Source of the DNA: Parvibaculum sp035325945
Lineage (GTDB): Bacteria > Pseudomonadota > Alphaproteobacteria > Parvibaculales > Parvibaculaceae
NCBI RefSeq assembly: GCF_035325945.1
Contig: NZ_DAOKYX010000025.1
Location: 1 to 39,789, forward strand
DNA: 39,789 nt
Direction of reading: 5' to 3'
Shown here piece after piece: positions 32,375-39,789 of this stretch; position 1 is the first letter of the stretch; each line of letters begins with the position of its first letter. A program made the position numbers and the translations under genes. The notes beneath the pieces are model-generated. The model was given only the letters and a program-made list of their open reading frames with translations, made no database searches and was not told the origin of the DNA.

Positions 32375-34390
32375 TCAGAAGGCGTAGGAAAGCGAGGCGC
32401 TGGCGAAGTCCTTGTCCACCATCGCGTTCCTGTAGCGGTTGCCGAAGCTCGAGGCATAGTCGAGGCTGAGCTTGTAGGCCGACTTGTAGTCGAAATCGAC
32501 GCCCGCGCCGACCGTCTTCACGCCTTCCACGAAGCCCGGCCCGATCGGTCCTGCCGAATATCCCTTCACGTCATGCGCGAAGAAGACGCGCGGCGTCGCT
32601 GTCACCGCCGTTCCCATGAATGAGTTGTATTGCATCATGGCGAGCAGGCGATAACCCCACGAGAAGGACGATGCATATTGCGGAGCGATGACGCATCCCG
32701 TCGTCGTGCGGCAGGAGTCTCCAAGCACGGTTGCCATGCCCGCATTCGGATGCGTTTCGCCGGAGCGCGGGATCATGAACCGGTTGCCGCTCGCATCGGG
32801 CAGATACTGGAAGCCCGCATTGGCGACCAGAACCAGCAAGTCGCCACGCGCCGCCTGCACGAGCCAGTTGGAGGGCGTGAAGGTGCTCAGAGTGTAGGCC
32901 TGGCCATGCAGCGCGCGCGTGCGCTGATAGCCGGGAATGACATCTCCGGGCCGAACGGGCGCACCCTGATAGATCGCCTGCTGGCCGGGCTGCGCCGTGA
33001 ATCCCGCATTGACGAAATCCGCGCCGAGAAGCTCGGTGGTGTCGATCTGGAAGGGCATGTCGGTGAAGAAGGCGAGCTCGCCCGAAAAGGCCGTGCCGTT
33101 CATGAAGTTGGCGATGGTGGTGTTGAAGCTCGTGCCGATCATGTGAATGTCTTCGGGAAACTGCGCGAGCAGATATTTGCCGCTGGTTCGCGAATCGAGC
33201 CCCTCGGCGCCGCCGCATGTCGAGATCGGCTGGCCGGCTTCGTTCGTCAGCAGCGTGATCGTGCAGGCCGGGCTCGTCATGTCGCCGCCCGAGAGCAGCG
33301 CGACGGTGGAGAGCATCGTCTGGTTGGAATTGGCCGTGAAGGTGCCGATCGGCAGCTTGTCGTGGAAGTTCACGAAATAGGCGCCGAGATCCGTTCCGTC
33401 ATTGAGCCAGTCGGCATAGTAGCGAAGCGCCGCGCCCCATTGCCCGCTGTTACGCGCGCTCTGCGAGGCGCCGCGCTGAACGAAAAGCGGATCGGAAAGG
33501 CCGGTCGTCGAGCGCGGCGAGCCATCCGGCAGCGAGTAGAATTCGCCATTGCTGAGCGCATAGGCGCAACCGTCGGCCAGCGCATCGCTCGGCGCGAAGA
33601 AGGTGCCGCAGGGAGGAAGCGGTGACTTGTTCCATTCAAGAATATACATCGCCTCGAGCGTGAAGTTTGCGGGCAGGCCGAGGCTCGCATAGGCAGTGTT
33701 CTGCGGCAGGAACACTTCCTTGAGTTCCGTGCCGGGTTTCGTGAAGGCGGCGACATCGAGCGGCAGATAGGAGGAAATGCCGCCGGGAATGAACGTGCTT
33801 TCGCCCCAGTTTACGGCCTGCCGGCCGATGCGGACATTGAGCGGCAGATCGCCGAAGACATTGAAGTCGGCATAGGCGAATGCGTCGAGCAGCTTCATCT
33901 GACGCAGTTCGCGATTATAGGCGTCGTCGCCGCGATAGAAATCCTGGAGCGGGCGGCGCTGGCGCGTCGGCGCCGTGATGGGGCCGTAATCGCCAGAGCC
34001 GTCGCCGAGCTTGTAGGCGACCGGATCCCAGAACGCCTTGGCGCGCACGAAGGCACCGAAGTTCTGCCACTTGGCGCCGAGTTCCGAGATGATTTTCAGC
34101 GGTGCGGAGATGAGTTCGCCGCGTTCGACGTTCACATTGCCGTCATCCGAATTCACATCGTAATCGGCACCGTTGGAGCTTGTGCAGCCGCCATTGTAGA
34201 CGGAGATGTGATCGCAGGATTGGCGCGATGTGCGGATGCTCGCCGCGACCGAGGCCGTGTTGTCGAGAGTGACGTCGACATCGCCGAAATTGTACTGCGC
34301 CGCCGACGCCGGCAAGGCGAATGACACGGCGCCGAAGAGCGCGATGGCCGGAATGAGGTTTCTGGCATTCAGGCGGGACTGAGGCCGCAT
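32375..34390 (-). CDS. DUF1302 family outer-membrane protein
   Basis: This 671-residue predicted outer-membrane beta-barrel starts with a signal peptide (about 1-31, ending PASA) and then the family opening AQYNFGDVDVTLDNTASVAAS. Other landmarks are GELISAPLKIISELGAKWQNFGAFVRAKAF, described here only in outline, RIGRQAVNWGESTFIPGGIS, and a C-terminal strand ending in Tyr-Ala-Phe, the terminal aromatic needed for barrel assembly. DUF1302 proteins in Pseudomonas and relatives often sit with DUF1329 partners and are linked to hydrophobic-substrate catabolism or export; no DUF1329 gene is present here. GGGGAG lies before the ATG. The AraC regulator is divergent, and a strong terminator follows, so it forms a single-gene unit that is probably AraC-controlled. 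Confidence 0.9.
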   Translation of the reverse strand: MRPQSRLNARNLIPAIALFGAVSFALPASAAQYNFGDVDVTLDNTASVAASIRTSRQSCDHISVYNGGCTSSNGADYDVNSDDGNVNVERGELISAPLKIISELGAKWQNFGAFVRAKAFWDPVAYKLGDGSGDYGPITAPTRQRRPLQDFYRGDDAYNRELRQMKLLDAFAYADFNVFGDLPLNVRIGRQAVNWGESTFIPGGISSYLPLDVAAFTKPGTELKEVFLPQNTAYASLGLPANFTLEAMYILEWNKSPLPPCGTFFAPSDALADGCAYALSNGEFYSLPDGSPRSTTGLSDPLFVQRGASQSARNSGQWGAALRYYADWLNDGTDLGAYFVNFHDKLPIGTFTANSNQTMLSTVALLSGGDMTSPACTITLLTNEAGQPISTCGGAEGLDSRTSGKYLLAQFPEDIHMIGTSFNTTIANFMNGTAFSGELAFFTDMPFQIDTTELLGADFVNAGFTAQPGQQAIYQGAPVRPGDVIPGYQRTRALHGQAYTLSTFTPSNWLVQAARGDLLVLVANAGFQYLPDASGNRFMIPRSGETHPNAGMATVLGDSCRTTTGCVIAPQYASSFSWGYRLLAMMQYNSFMGTAVTATPRVFFAHDVKGYSAGPIGPGFVEGVKTVGAGVDFDYKSAYKLSLDYASSFGNRYRNAMVDKDFASASLSYAF

Positions 34391-34752
34391 TGTTCTCCCC
34401 TCTGCGATTGTTACGCTACGCGGGGCGTTGCCCGCTTCAGTGCTTCGCGCATGAGGATTCCCGCTCACGCGCGCTGTGGCTGCGAGGGTCTATTTCGGAA
34501 TGAAAGCGGCCTTCGGGTGAGGTCCGGTCCGGCCAAAGCGGGGGTCCGATGTGGACCGGCCATCAAACTCGAAGCGCCCGACAATTCCCCACAATGTGGC
34601 CGACGAAAATCGAAAGAAACGTGTACGGATCGTTTGGTTTTCGCGTCGTCGGTACGCGCGTCGCAATCTTCTTCCGTTCGCTCACACGGGGCCCCTGCCG
34701 CGGTTGCCGCTGCGCGGTTTCGGACCTATGGTCCGGTTGGGTGAGGTCCGAT
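34391..34752. promoter_or_regulatory. DUF1302/araC divergent control region with GGTCC motifs
   Basis: This 362-bp non-coding region holds repeated GGTCC-based elements. The direct repeat GTGAGGTCCG-N4-GGCCAAAG occurs at 34517-34538 and 34741-34762; a dyad GGTCC-GATGT-GGACC lies at 34543-34557; a dyad CGGACC-TAT-GGTCCG lies at 34721-34735; and CCACA-A-TGTGG lies at 34589-34599. These are likely operator sites for the adjacent AraC protein or another regulator. Confidence 0.6.
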
Positions 34753-35841
34753 GTGGCCAAAGACGAGAGCGGATATGGGCAGGAGATGAAAGTCCAGGCC
34801 GCATATGTTTTTGCATTCGCGCGGATCTTGCGCGAGACGGGGCACGACCCCTCCCTTCTGACCGGCGCCGCCGGGCCGCTCGAAGAGGAAGAGTTCTACC
34901 GGCTCTGCGGCAGGGCCGTGGCGCTCACCGGCGATCCCTCGCTAGGCCTTCGCTTCGGCAGCTCGCTTCATCTCGGTTCTCACGGCGTGCTCGGCCATGC
35001 GCTGATGAGTTGCCGCACGCTTCGTCAGGCCGCCGAGTTTCTGGTTCGCCACAATCCCGTGGGCACGGCCCAGAGGAGCATCCGCTTCGCCTTCGATCAG
35101 GAAGGCGTGGTGCTCACCCTGACGCCATCGGTGGAGGTACCGGGCGCGCCGGCCTTTCTGCCGGAAGCCTTTTTCGCGGCGACCGTGACCGCGCTCGAGG
35201 AGCTTATCGGCGCCGATCTTGAGGGCTGCCGGCTCGAATTCGCCTTCAGGCCGCAAATGCCGGAGGAGATATACCGGCGCTATCTGAGACTGCCGATCGC
35301 TTTCGACAGGCCGGCCAACCGGCTGATCGGCCCGCGCGAGGCGGTGGACAGGCCGCTTGCCGCCGCCGGCAATGCGATCGCCGATATGTTTGTCCGCCAG
35401 TGCGGAGAGCTGCTGCGCAAGCGCGGGCAGACGGAGAGCTGCGCGCTCGATGTCCGGCGCATCCTGGCTGGCGAGCGCGGGCATCTTCTCAATGAATATG
35501 AGGTTGCGAGAGCGCTCAATATCAGCAGCCGCACGCTTCGCAGGAGACTTCTGGGCGAGGGCGAATCCTTCCAGCTCATACGCGACGACGTGCGCAACGG
35601 GCTCGCTAAATCATGCCTCTGGGAAACGGAACTCAGCGTCGCTGAGATCGGCGCGCTTCTCGGCTTCGAGGATACGGCGAATTTTCGTCGCGCCTTTCGG
35701 CGCTGGAATGGATGCTCGCCGCAGAGGTTCAGAGCGGCCCGCCTCGGGGCGGAGCGGATGAGAGAGATGCCGGAGGCGCACGCAGCTTCGTCCCGCAATC
35801 GGGATGAGAGGCGCGGAGCCTCGATGCAGGCGCTCACATAA
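34753..35841 (+). CDS. AraC family transcriptional regulator
   Basis: This 362-residue activator has an N-terminal arabinose-binding-like domain of the ArgR/OruR-type (PF12625-like; YVFAFARILRETGHDPSLL opening, then GRAVALTGDPSLGLRFG and GVLGHALMSCRTLRQAAEFL) and a C-terminal double helix-turn-helix: VARALNISSRTLRRRLLGEG and then LSVAEIGALLGFEDTANFRRAFRRWNG with the family-typical ending. The GTG at 34753 is preferred (GAGG 6 nt upstream); ATG 34786 has a Shine-Dalgarno-like run too close. The second GGTCC direct repeat lies over the start, suggesting autoregulation. It is divergent from the DUF1302 gene, its likely target. Regulators of this group often respond to fatty acids, sterols or other hydrophobic compounds; the ligand here is unknown. 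Confidence 0.9.
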   Translation: MAKDESGYGQEMKVQAAYVFAFARILRETGHDPSLLTGAAGPLEEEEFYRLCGRAVALTGDPSLGLRFGSSLHLGSHGVLGHALMSCRTLRQAAEFLVRHNPVGTAQRSIRFAFDQEGVVLTLTPSVEVPGAPAFLPEAFFAATVTALEELIGADLEGCRLEFAFRPQMPEEIYRRYLRLPIAFDRPANRLIGPREAVDRPLAAAGNAIADMFVRQCGELLRKRGQTESCALDVRRILAGERGHLLNEYEVARALNISSRTLRRRLLGEGESFQLIRDDVRNGLAKSCLWETELSVAEIGALLGFEDTANFRRAFRRWNGCSPQRFRAARLGAERMREMPEAHAASSRNRDERRGASMQALT

Positions 35842-36141
35842 CTCGACGCAATTCCCAATGACCTCGCCCGTCTGCGGCAGCAGACTCGCATCGTACCCGT
35901 TCGAAACCGGGTAAGCGCTTGAGTTGTCGGTCTCGACCGGCGGCGAGACCCGATCGGGAAGACGGCGGAGATCCGAGCGAATGCCCCCCAAGCTCCATGC
36001 TTATGGCTCGACGCTGTCTTCCCGAACCCGCCCGGTCCCGCTTCGGTCGGAACCGGCAACTCTCCGCACCTGCCGGGAATGTCACGGTCCGATCGCCGGT
36101 CGATCTTCGTGGCGTGTCCCGAGGCTTGAAACACTCATCGA
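35842..36141. other. Hairpin-rich intergenic region after araC
   Basis: This 300-bp stretch has no supported gene. It has several inverted repeats: GGTCTCG (35929-35935)/CGAGACC (35944-35950), a long-range pair CGGGAAGAC (35955-35963)/GTCTTCCCG (36016-36024), and the near-palindrome ACCCGTTCGAAACCGGGT (35895-35912). It could be a structured leader of the zinc-ribbon gene or an undescribed RNA. Confidence 0.4.
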
Positions 36142-36696
36142 ATGACGGAACGGCGGCTCATGTCGGATGAAATCACAACCCTTCCCGCATCACTGACGAT
36201 CGCCAGCAGGGCGTTCGGCCGCGTCGTGCAGTTGCCCTCTCTCGGAGAGGTGCTCGAATCGGAGGAGCTGAGCCGCGCCCTTCTGGAAGTCGCGCGCTGG
36301 CCATACGGGCCGGAATGCCTGAATTGCAAGACGCTCGGCGCCGCGTGCCGCCTCACGACGCGGCCGGGATTGTGGACCTGCAAGGCGTGCCGCCGCTGCC
36401 AGTACAGCGTGACATCGGGAACGCCGCTCCATGGCACCCGCGTATCGCTGACATCCTGGGTCGTCCTTCTCCACATTCAGGAGGTTCGCCGCCAGCGCCC
36501 CAGCATATCGCAGGTGAGCCGCAAGCTCGGCGTGAGTTACCTGACGGCGAAGAGCATGCTGCTCAGGCTCGACGAGCTGCGCGCCACCATGCCCGCCATG
36601 TCGGAGCGCATCCGCTCGCAGCTTCTGGATTTGTCCCTCGGACGTCCGGCATCGCCGCCGGAGCAGATTCCGGCGACGTCCCTCATCAGAGGTTGA
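36142..36696 (+). CDS. Zinc-ribbon/HTH protein resembling an IS1595-type transposase N-terminus
   Basis: A 184-residue protein with a six-Cys zinc ribbon (C59-x2-C62, C69, C80-x2-C83-x2-C86) followed by QYSVTSGTPLHGTRVSLTSW and a helix-turn-helix (SISQVSRKLGVSYLTAKSMLLRLDELR). This order, C-x-x-C, C-x-x-C, (F/Y)SVTSGT, then a recruited HTH, is that of ISXO2/IS1595 transposases, but the DDE catalytic domain is missing: the protein ends soon after the HTH. It has no visible inverted repeats of an insertion sequence, so it looks domesticated, possibly as a DNA-binding regulator. A decayed transposase remnant is the alternative, but the frame is clean. ATG 36142 or 36160 may be the start. The last 11 bp overlap the convergent receiver gene. 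Confidence 0.75.
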   Translation: MTERRLMSDEITTLPASLTIASRAFGRVVQLPSLGEVLESEELSRALLEVARWPYGPECLNCKTLGAACRLTTRPGLWTCKACRRCQYSVTSGTPLHGTRVSLTSWVVLLHIQEVRRQRPSISQVSRKLGVSYLTAKSMLLRLDELRATMPAMSERIRSQLLDLSLGRPASPPEQIPATSLIRG

Positions 36697-37075
36697 CGGC
36701 GGCTTCCGGCTCGATCTCGCCAAAGGTCGATTTGAGGAAGCTCATCAGCTTGGGCAGCTCGACGGGTTTGGGAAACGCCATCACGGCGCCGCAATCGGTG
36801 CTGATCGCATATTTCAGCGCATCGGTGTCGCCGGTCATGAGGATGATGACCGCGCGATGATCGAGGTTGCGCGCGGCATCCGCGACGCGAACGCCATCCC
36901 ATCCGGGCATGTTGACGTCGAGCATCATGATGCGGGGCCGGTGCCGGGCGATCAGCTCGACGGCGTGGTGGCCGTCATGCGCCCTTATGACGGAGAAGCC
37001 AGCATGCTCGAGGAAATCGCTCATCTCGGCGAGTTGTGCTGGATCGTCGTCGGCAACGAGGACATTGGCCTGCAT
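36686..37075 (-). CDS. Stand-alone response-regulator receiver protein
   Basis: A 129-residue single-domain receiver without an output domain. The acidic pocket is ADDDP at 8-12, the phospho-acceptor is D53 in MMLDVNMPGWDG, the switch Thr is in ILMTGDTD and the conserved Lys is in AFPKPVELPKL. ATG 37075 places the first strand (NVLVADDD) near the start; an in-frame ATG at 37105 adds ten residues without a clear ribosome site. Such CheY-like proteins relay phosphate to partner kinases or bind targets directly. A second receiver lies upstream on the same strand (37167-37580), separated by 91 bp. A partner kinase is not adjacent. Confidence 0.88.
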   Translation of the reverse strand: MQANVLVADDDPAQLAEMSDFLEHAGFSVIRAHDGHHAVELIARHRPRIMMLDVNMPGWDGVRVADAARNLDHRAVIILMTGDTDALKYAISTDCGAVMAFPKPVELPKLMSFLKSTFGEIEPEAAVNL

Positions 37076-37166
37076 GATCCGGACGGCTCCTCTCAGAGTT
37101 TCCATGCTGCCATAATGAGGCGCCCGGAGTGATTAAGAGTTCGTAAATGATCGCGGCGCGCGGCCT

Positions 37167-37580
37167 TCAGATTTGTGCTGTTTTGTCGTCGCCGGCGCTG
37201 GCGAGCGCCTTCTCCAGCGCGGCGAGCGTCACCGGCTTGCCCAGAAAGCCGCCAAGTCTGATTCCATAGGGCTGCGCGAGCGTCTCGGCCATGGCGATCA
37301 GGGAAGGTTCCGCCGCCGAGACGATGAAGACGGTGAGAGCGTCCTTCCCCTTGTAGTCGCGGATCGCACGCAATGCCTCGAAACCATCGAAATCGGGCAT
37401 GTGAAGATCGAGGAGCAGAAGCTGCGGCTCGACCGAGGCAAGAAGCGCGGCAAACCGGCTGTTTCCGTTCCGTGTCGTGACTTCATATCCATGGCGCGCC
37501 AGCGCCTCGGCGCATTCTTCCGCGAAGGCTTCATCGTCGTCATAGACGAGCGCGCGGCGAAGCTGAATATCGGCGTTCAT
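37167..37580 (-). CDS. Stand-alone response-regulator receiver protein
   Basis: A 137-residue receiver domain with the acidic pair in VYDDDEAF (14-16), the phospho-acceptor D58 in LLLLDLHMPDFDG, a Ser in FIVSAAEP at the switch position and Lys in GFLGKPVTLAAL. There is no output domain. AGGGAG lies upstream of the ATG. It resembles the downstream receiver only in fold, so the two are not a recent duplication. The FLGKPV-like alpha5 region is seen in receivers paired with hybrid kinases or EAL proteins; no such gene is in the window. Partners are unknown. Confidence 0.88.
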   Translation of the reverse strand: MNADIQLRRALVYDDDEAFAEECAEALARHGYEVTTRNGNSRFAALLASVEPQLLLLDLHMPDFDGFEALRAIRDYKGKDALTVFIVSAAEPSLIAMAETLAQPYGIRLGGFLGKPVTLAALEKALASAGDDKTAQI

Positions 37581-37655
37581 GTGTCGTAACTCCCTGCGCT
37601 CCGGGGCGTCCGGGTAACCGTGTGAACGGATGTGAAGGCTGCGCTCTCCATACGC

Positions 37656-39341
37656 CTACTCGACAAGCATTGGCGTGCATTTCACGCCGGAGAGGGTTAC
37701 GTCCATGTTTCCTAGCCGCACGCCCAGCGCCTGCAAGGCAGGCATCAGAACGGTGCCGAGCGTTTGAACCAGCGTCGAGACGGTCGTGTTGATGAGCGGC
37801 GTGACGAGAGGGATGGACGGCGTGACGCTCAGCGAGTTTCTGAGGTTCGGCAGAAGCGAGGCGCCGGGATCGGTGCCGCTGACCCTTTGCGTCTCGCCGA
37901 TGCTGGCGAATTTCAGTTCGGTCGGGCCGGCGCCGGCGGCGGTCGCGCTGCCCGAGATGGTGATGAGACTGAAACCCGCGAGCGACACCTGAGCCGCGCC
38001 GGGAGTGGGCGCCGAGGAAAAATCGACGAGCGCCTGATTGCTGACGGTCGCGAAGCGGGCTGTCGCCGCGCCGGCTGTGCTTGCGATGTGGGCGAGGTCG
38101 CTCATCTGGCAGGGTATGGCGCTGGCGGTTGCGGTACCTTCCGCCCCTTCGATGTAGATGGGCACGGAAATGCCCGTCGCAGGCAATACCAGGGGAATTG
38201 CGATCGTGGCGTTCAGGACGATGGCGATCCTTATCTGGGCGGTGTGGATCGTCGTGCCCGCAGGACCGATGGCGAATCTCATCGGCGCGCCTATGGCGAG
38301 CTTCGCGCTCGTCACATTGGGGATGCCGAGCCCGAGGCCGATGGTCTTTCCTGTGCTGGCTGAGCCGATCGAGGACTCGATGATGTCGAGGATGGAAAGC
38401 CGCGCCGCGCTGCTGCCCTGGCCGACGGCCTTGCCCGAGAAATAACCCGCATCGACGACATCGCCGATTCTCATGCTGGTGCCGGACGGCACACGGCCCG
38501 CGATCATGTTGATGCCGGACAGGGCGACGCTCGTATCCGATGAGCCATCGGACCCGTTTTGCAGCGCTTCCGCTGCCGCATCGAGAACTTGCCCGATGCT
38601 GGCATTTGCGTTCAGGAGGTCGCCATAGCTCGATCCTGCGCCGAGCCCGACCTTCGTCGCCAATGCGTCGAGAAAGGACAGCGCATCGACCTGCGCCCGG
38701 GCGAGCGCCTGATAGTCGGCGAGCGAAAGCGAGACGGAGCTTCCGAGAAGGCTGCTCAGGATCGAATTGATGACCCCGGCATCGAGATTTGCAAGCTGGG
38801 TGCCCGCGCCGAAGGCGATGGTCGGTGAGATCGTGGCCGTCGCTCTCGCTGTGATATTGGCGAAGTTCGAGAGGCCAAGCGCGCGGGAGAAGTACATGCG
38901 CGCCGTCGCCTGTGTCGAGACGCGCACGGCGTTGATCATCGCGGGGTCGTTCGTGGGGGTGAAGCGCTGGCCGGCCGCTTGCGAGCTGTCATAGCGGCCG
39001 AGCTCCGCCGATCCGAGATTCCCCGCATCGAAGCCGTTCCGCGCGAGTGCATCGCCGGCGGCGGGTGGCGCGTTTTCGAGCTTCGGCGCGGCGGGGAGCC
39101 CCGCCGCACCCGGCGCGGCCTGTAGCGTCCGACGCGCGAGAAGCATTGAGCCGGCATCGACAACGACCGCCGCAAGGGCGATGACGAGGACCAGCACGCC
39201 TGCGGCAATGACCGACACGATGCCCGCTTCGCACGACCCGAAGCTGCGCCCGCCGCGCCGCGCGGCACATACGCGAAGCTGCCATTTTGGCGATGCGTGA
39301 TCGGCCGGTATCAAGGCGAGCACCTCCTTCATGCAGCGCAT
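37656..39341 (-). CDS. TadG-like membrane-anchored secreted protein
   Basis: A 561-residue protein with one membrane helix at about 39-62 followed by DAGSMLLARRTLQAAPGAAG, matching the TadG/TadE-type opening (hydrophobic helix, D-x-G, then L-x-x-R-x-x-LQ) of Flp/Tad pilus-associated proteins. The rest is long, Ala/Ser/Gly/Thr-rich and lacks a von Willebrand domain, with ARMYFSRALGLSNFANITARATAT-type text (outline) that is typical of the DUF2134/TadG-like group. The classic DAAALAA stretch is altered to PGAAGLPAAPKLEN. Start ATG 39341 or 39332. No other tad genes are in the window; a collagen-like lipoprotein is divergent. Outer-envelope or surface role is inferred. Confidence 0.78.
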   Translation of the reverse strand: MRCMKEVLALIPADHASPKWQLRVCAARRGGRSFGSCEAGIVSVIAAGVLVLVIALAAVVVDAGSMLLARRTLQAAPGAAGLPAAPKLENAPPAAGDALARNGFDAGNLGSAELGRYDSSQAAGQRFTPTNDPAMINAVRVSTQATARMYFSRALGLSNFANITARATATISPTIAFGAGTQLANLDAGVINSILSSLLGSSVSLSLADYQALARAQVDALSFLDALATKVGLGAGSSYGDLLNANASIGQVLDAAAEALQNGSDGSSDTSVALSGINMIAGRVPSGTSMRIGDVVDAGYFSGKAVGQGSSAARLSILDIIESSIGSASTGKTIGLGLGIPNVTSAKLAIGAPMRFAIGPAGTTIHTAQIRIAIVLNATIAIPLVLPATGISVPIYIEGAEGTATASAIPCQMSDLAHIASTAGAATARFATVSNQALVDFSSAPTPGAAQVSLAGFSLITISGSATAAGAGPTELKFASIGETQRVSGTDPGASLLPNLRNSLSVTPSIPLVTPLINTTVSTLVQTLGTVLMPALQALGVRLGNMDVTLSGVKCTPMLVE

Positions 39342-39387
39342 GATCGGACGAAGTTGCAGAAGAGTGAAGACCCGGCCGCTTTACTTT

Positions 39388-39399
39388 GGCGTTAACGCC
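39388..39399. promoter_or_regulatory. Perfect 12-bp palindrome GGCGTTAACGCC
   Basis: GGCGTTAACGCC is a perfect palindrome in the 207-bp gap between the TadG-like gene (-) and the lipoprotein gene (+), 47 bp before the TadG-like start. TTAC-TTTGGCG-TTAA at 39381-39395 is also one mismatch from a CtrA-type box. Either could be an operator. Confidence 0.4.
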
Positions 39400-39548
39400 G
39401 TTCCCGGATCGGGACCGGTGTGTGAGCATCCTGACATATCTGCACAGATCAGCACACAGAGCACGTGGGTGTTGGACTACAAGAAATGAGGCCGGGAGCC
39501 GCGCGCTCCAGCGGTCGCTCTTCAATTCGTCCGTCAGTGGAGGTGTTC

Positions 39549-39789
39549 GTGTTGAGGATGGCAGCTTTCAGAAAGGCGCTCATGATTTCGTCGGCATGTC
39601 TGATGCTTGCGGCATGCGCGACAGACAAGATCTCCTATTCCTCGGAAGTCGGCGGAGGCACTCCGGGAACGCCGGGCGCACCGGGTGCGCCGGGAGAGCC
39701 GGGCTCGCCCGGAAGCCCCGGCGCGCCGGGTCTGCCGGGTTCGTTTCTTGGCGACGGCGGCGCGTTGGGCAGCGGCCTCGGCGTCGCGG
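39549..39789 (+). CDS. Collagen-like lipoprotein (partial, runs off the end)
   Basis: The first 80 codons of a gene that continues past the window. GTG 39549 is the start: GGAGG lies 5 nt upstream, while ATG 39558 is too far from it. A lipoprotein signal peptide ends in LMLAAC (Cys23). After a short linker (ATDKISYSSEVGG) come nine Gly-X-Y triplets with Pro in the second position (for example GTPGTPGAPGAPGEPG), then GSFLGDGGALGSGLG. Bacterial collagen-like proteins form triple-helical stalks on the cell surface; here the lipid anchor would fix the stalk to a membrane. It is divergent from the TadG-like gene. The total length and any head domain are unknown. Confidence 0.8.
   Translation, partial: MLRMAAFRKALMISSACLMLAACATDKISYSSEVGGGTPGTPGAPGAPGEPGSPGSPGAPGLPGSFLGDGGALGSGLGVA

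Noticed and set aside
35895..35912. ACCCGTTCGAAACCGGGT, resembling a tRNA T-arm
   Set aside because: The loop length does not fit a 7-nt T-loop and no other cloverleaf arms are present around it.
1..39789. CRISPR arrays, complete insertion sequences or prophage genes
   Set aside because: No spaced direct repeats, no complete transposase with terminal repeats and no phage structural genes were seen on either strand.

Overview
The window is about 39.8 kb of GC-rich, gene-dense DNA from an alphaproteobacterium. Evidence for this is the neighbourhood rpmH-rnpA-yidC-engB-argB, DUF3035, DUF2336 and DUF1036 genes, a perfect TTAA-N7-TTAA (CtrA-type) box, and a short interspersed palindrome of a kind common in these genomes. 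The mix of an outer-membrane DUF1302 protein with a divergent AraC regulator, P1 peptidase and TadG-like genes would suit a Parvibaculum-like Hyphomicrobiales member, but that is inference. A run of exactly 100 N at 13332-13431 is an assembly gap, so this is draft or metagenome-derived sequence.

Layout. (1) 1-2370: a PEP mutase/isocitrate lyase family enzyme coupled to a hotdog thioesterase (+), a palindromic repeat, and a convergent periplasmic cyclohexadienyl dehydratase (pheC-like, -). (2) 2371-12972, all +: a possible ileS leader, ileS, lspA, a DUF3035 lipoprotein, a catalytic/non-catalytic M16 protease pair, pgi and mutL. (3) 13148-15540: a VOC protein cut by the gap, a HAD pyrimidine 5'-nucleotidase-like gene (-), and a divergent DUF2336 gene behind the CtrA-type box. 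(4) 15544-20859, all -: rpmH, rnpA, yidC, engB, argB and a double-DUF1036 exported protein, read from a good sigma-70-like promoter at 20830-20859. (5) 21057-25815 (+): a TVP38 membrane protein with a mercuric-reductase-like flavoenzyme, then a sensor histidine kinase overlapping glucokinase. (6) 25812-28903: gamma-glutamyltransferase (-), P1 peptidase (+) and tRNA-Arg(ACG). (7) 29034-34390: a ferric-reductase/FNR-like membrane flavoprotein (-) next to the tRNA and compositionally different by eye, phosphoglucomutase (+), a terminator, and a DUF1302 outer-membrane protein (-). (8) 34753-39789: a divergent AraC regulator, a hairpin-rich gap, a zinc-ribbon protein resembling the front of an IS1595-type transposase without its DDE domain, two stand-alone receiver proteins, a TadG-like secreted protein and the start of a collagen-like lipoprotein.

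Most of the first 28 kb is housekeeping: translation, lipoprotein maturation, membrane-protein insertion, ribosome assembly, arginine synthesis and glucose-6-phosphate metabolism (glk, pgi and pgm are all present but dispersed). The accessory part starts at the tRNA. The features most worth checking are the domesticated transposase-like regulator beside the receivers, the TadG/collagen-like lipoprotein pair at the right edge, the repeated GGTCC/GGACC operator-like motifs between DUF1302 and araC, the CtrA-type box before DUF2336, and the possible Ile-codon leader plus hairpin before an IleS that has lost most of its zinc ligands.
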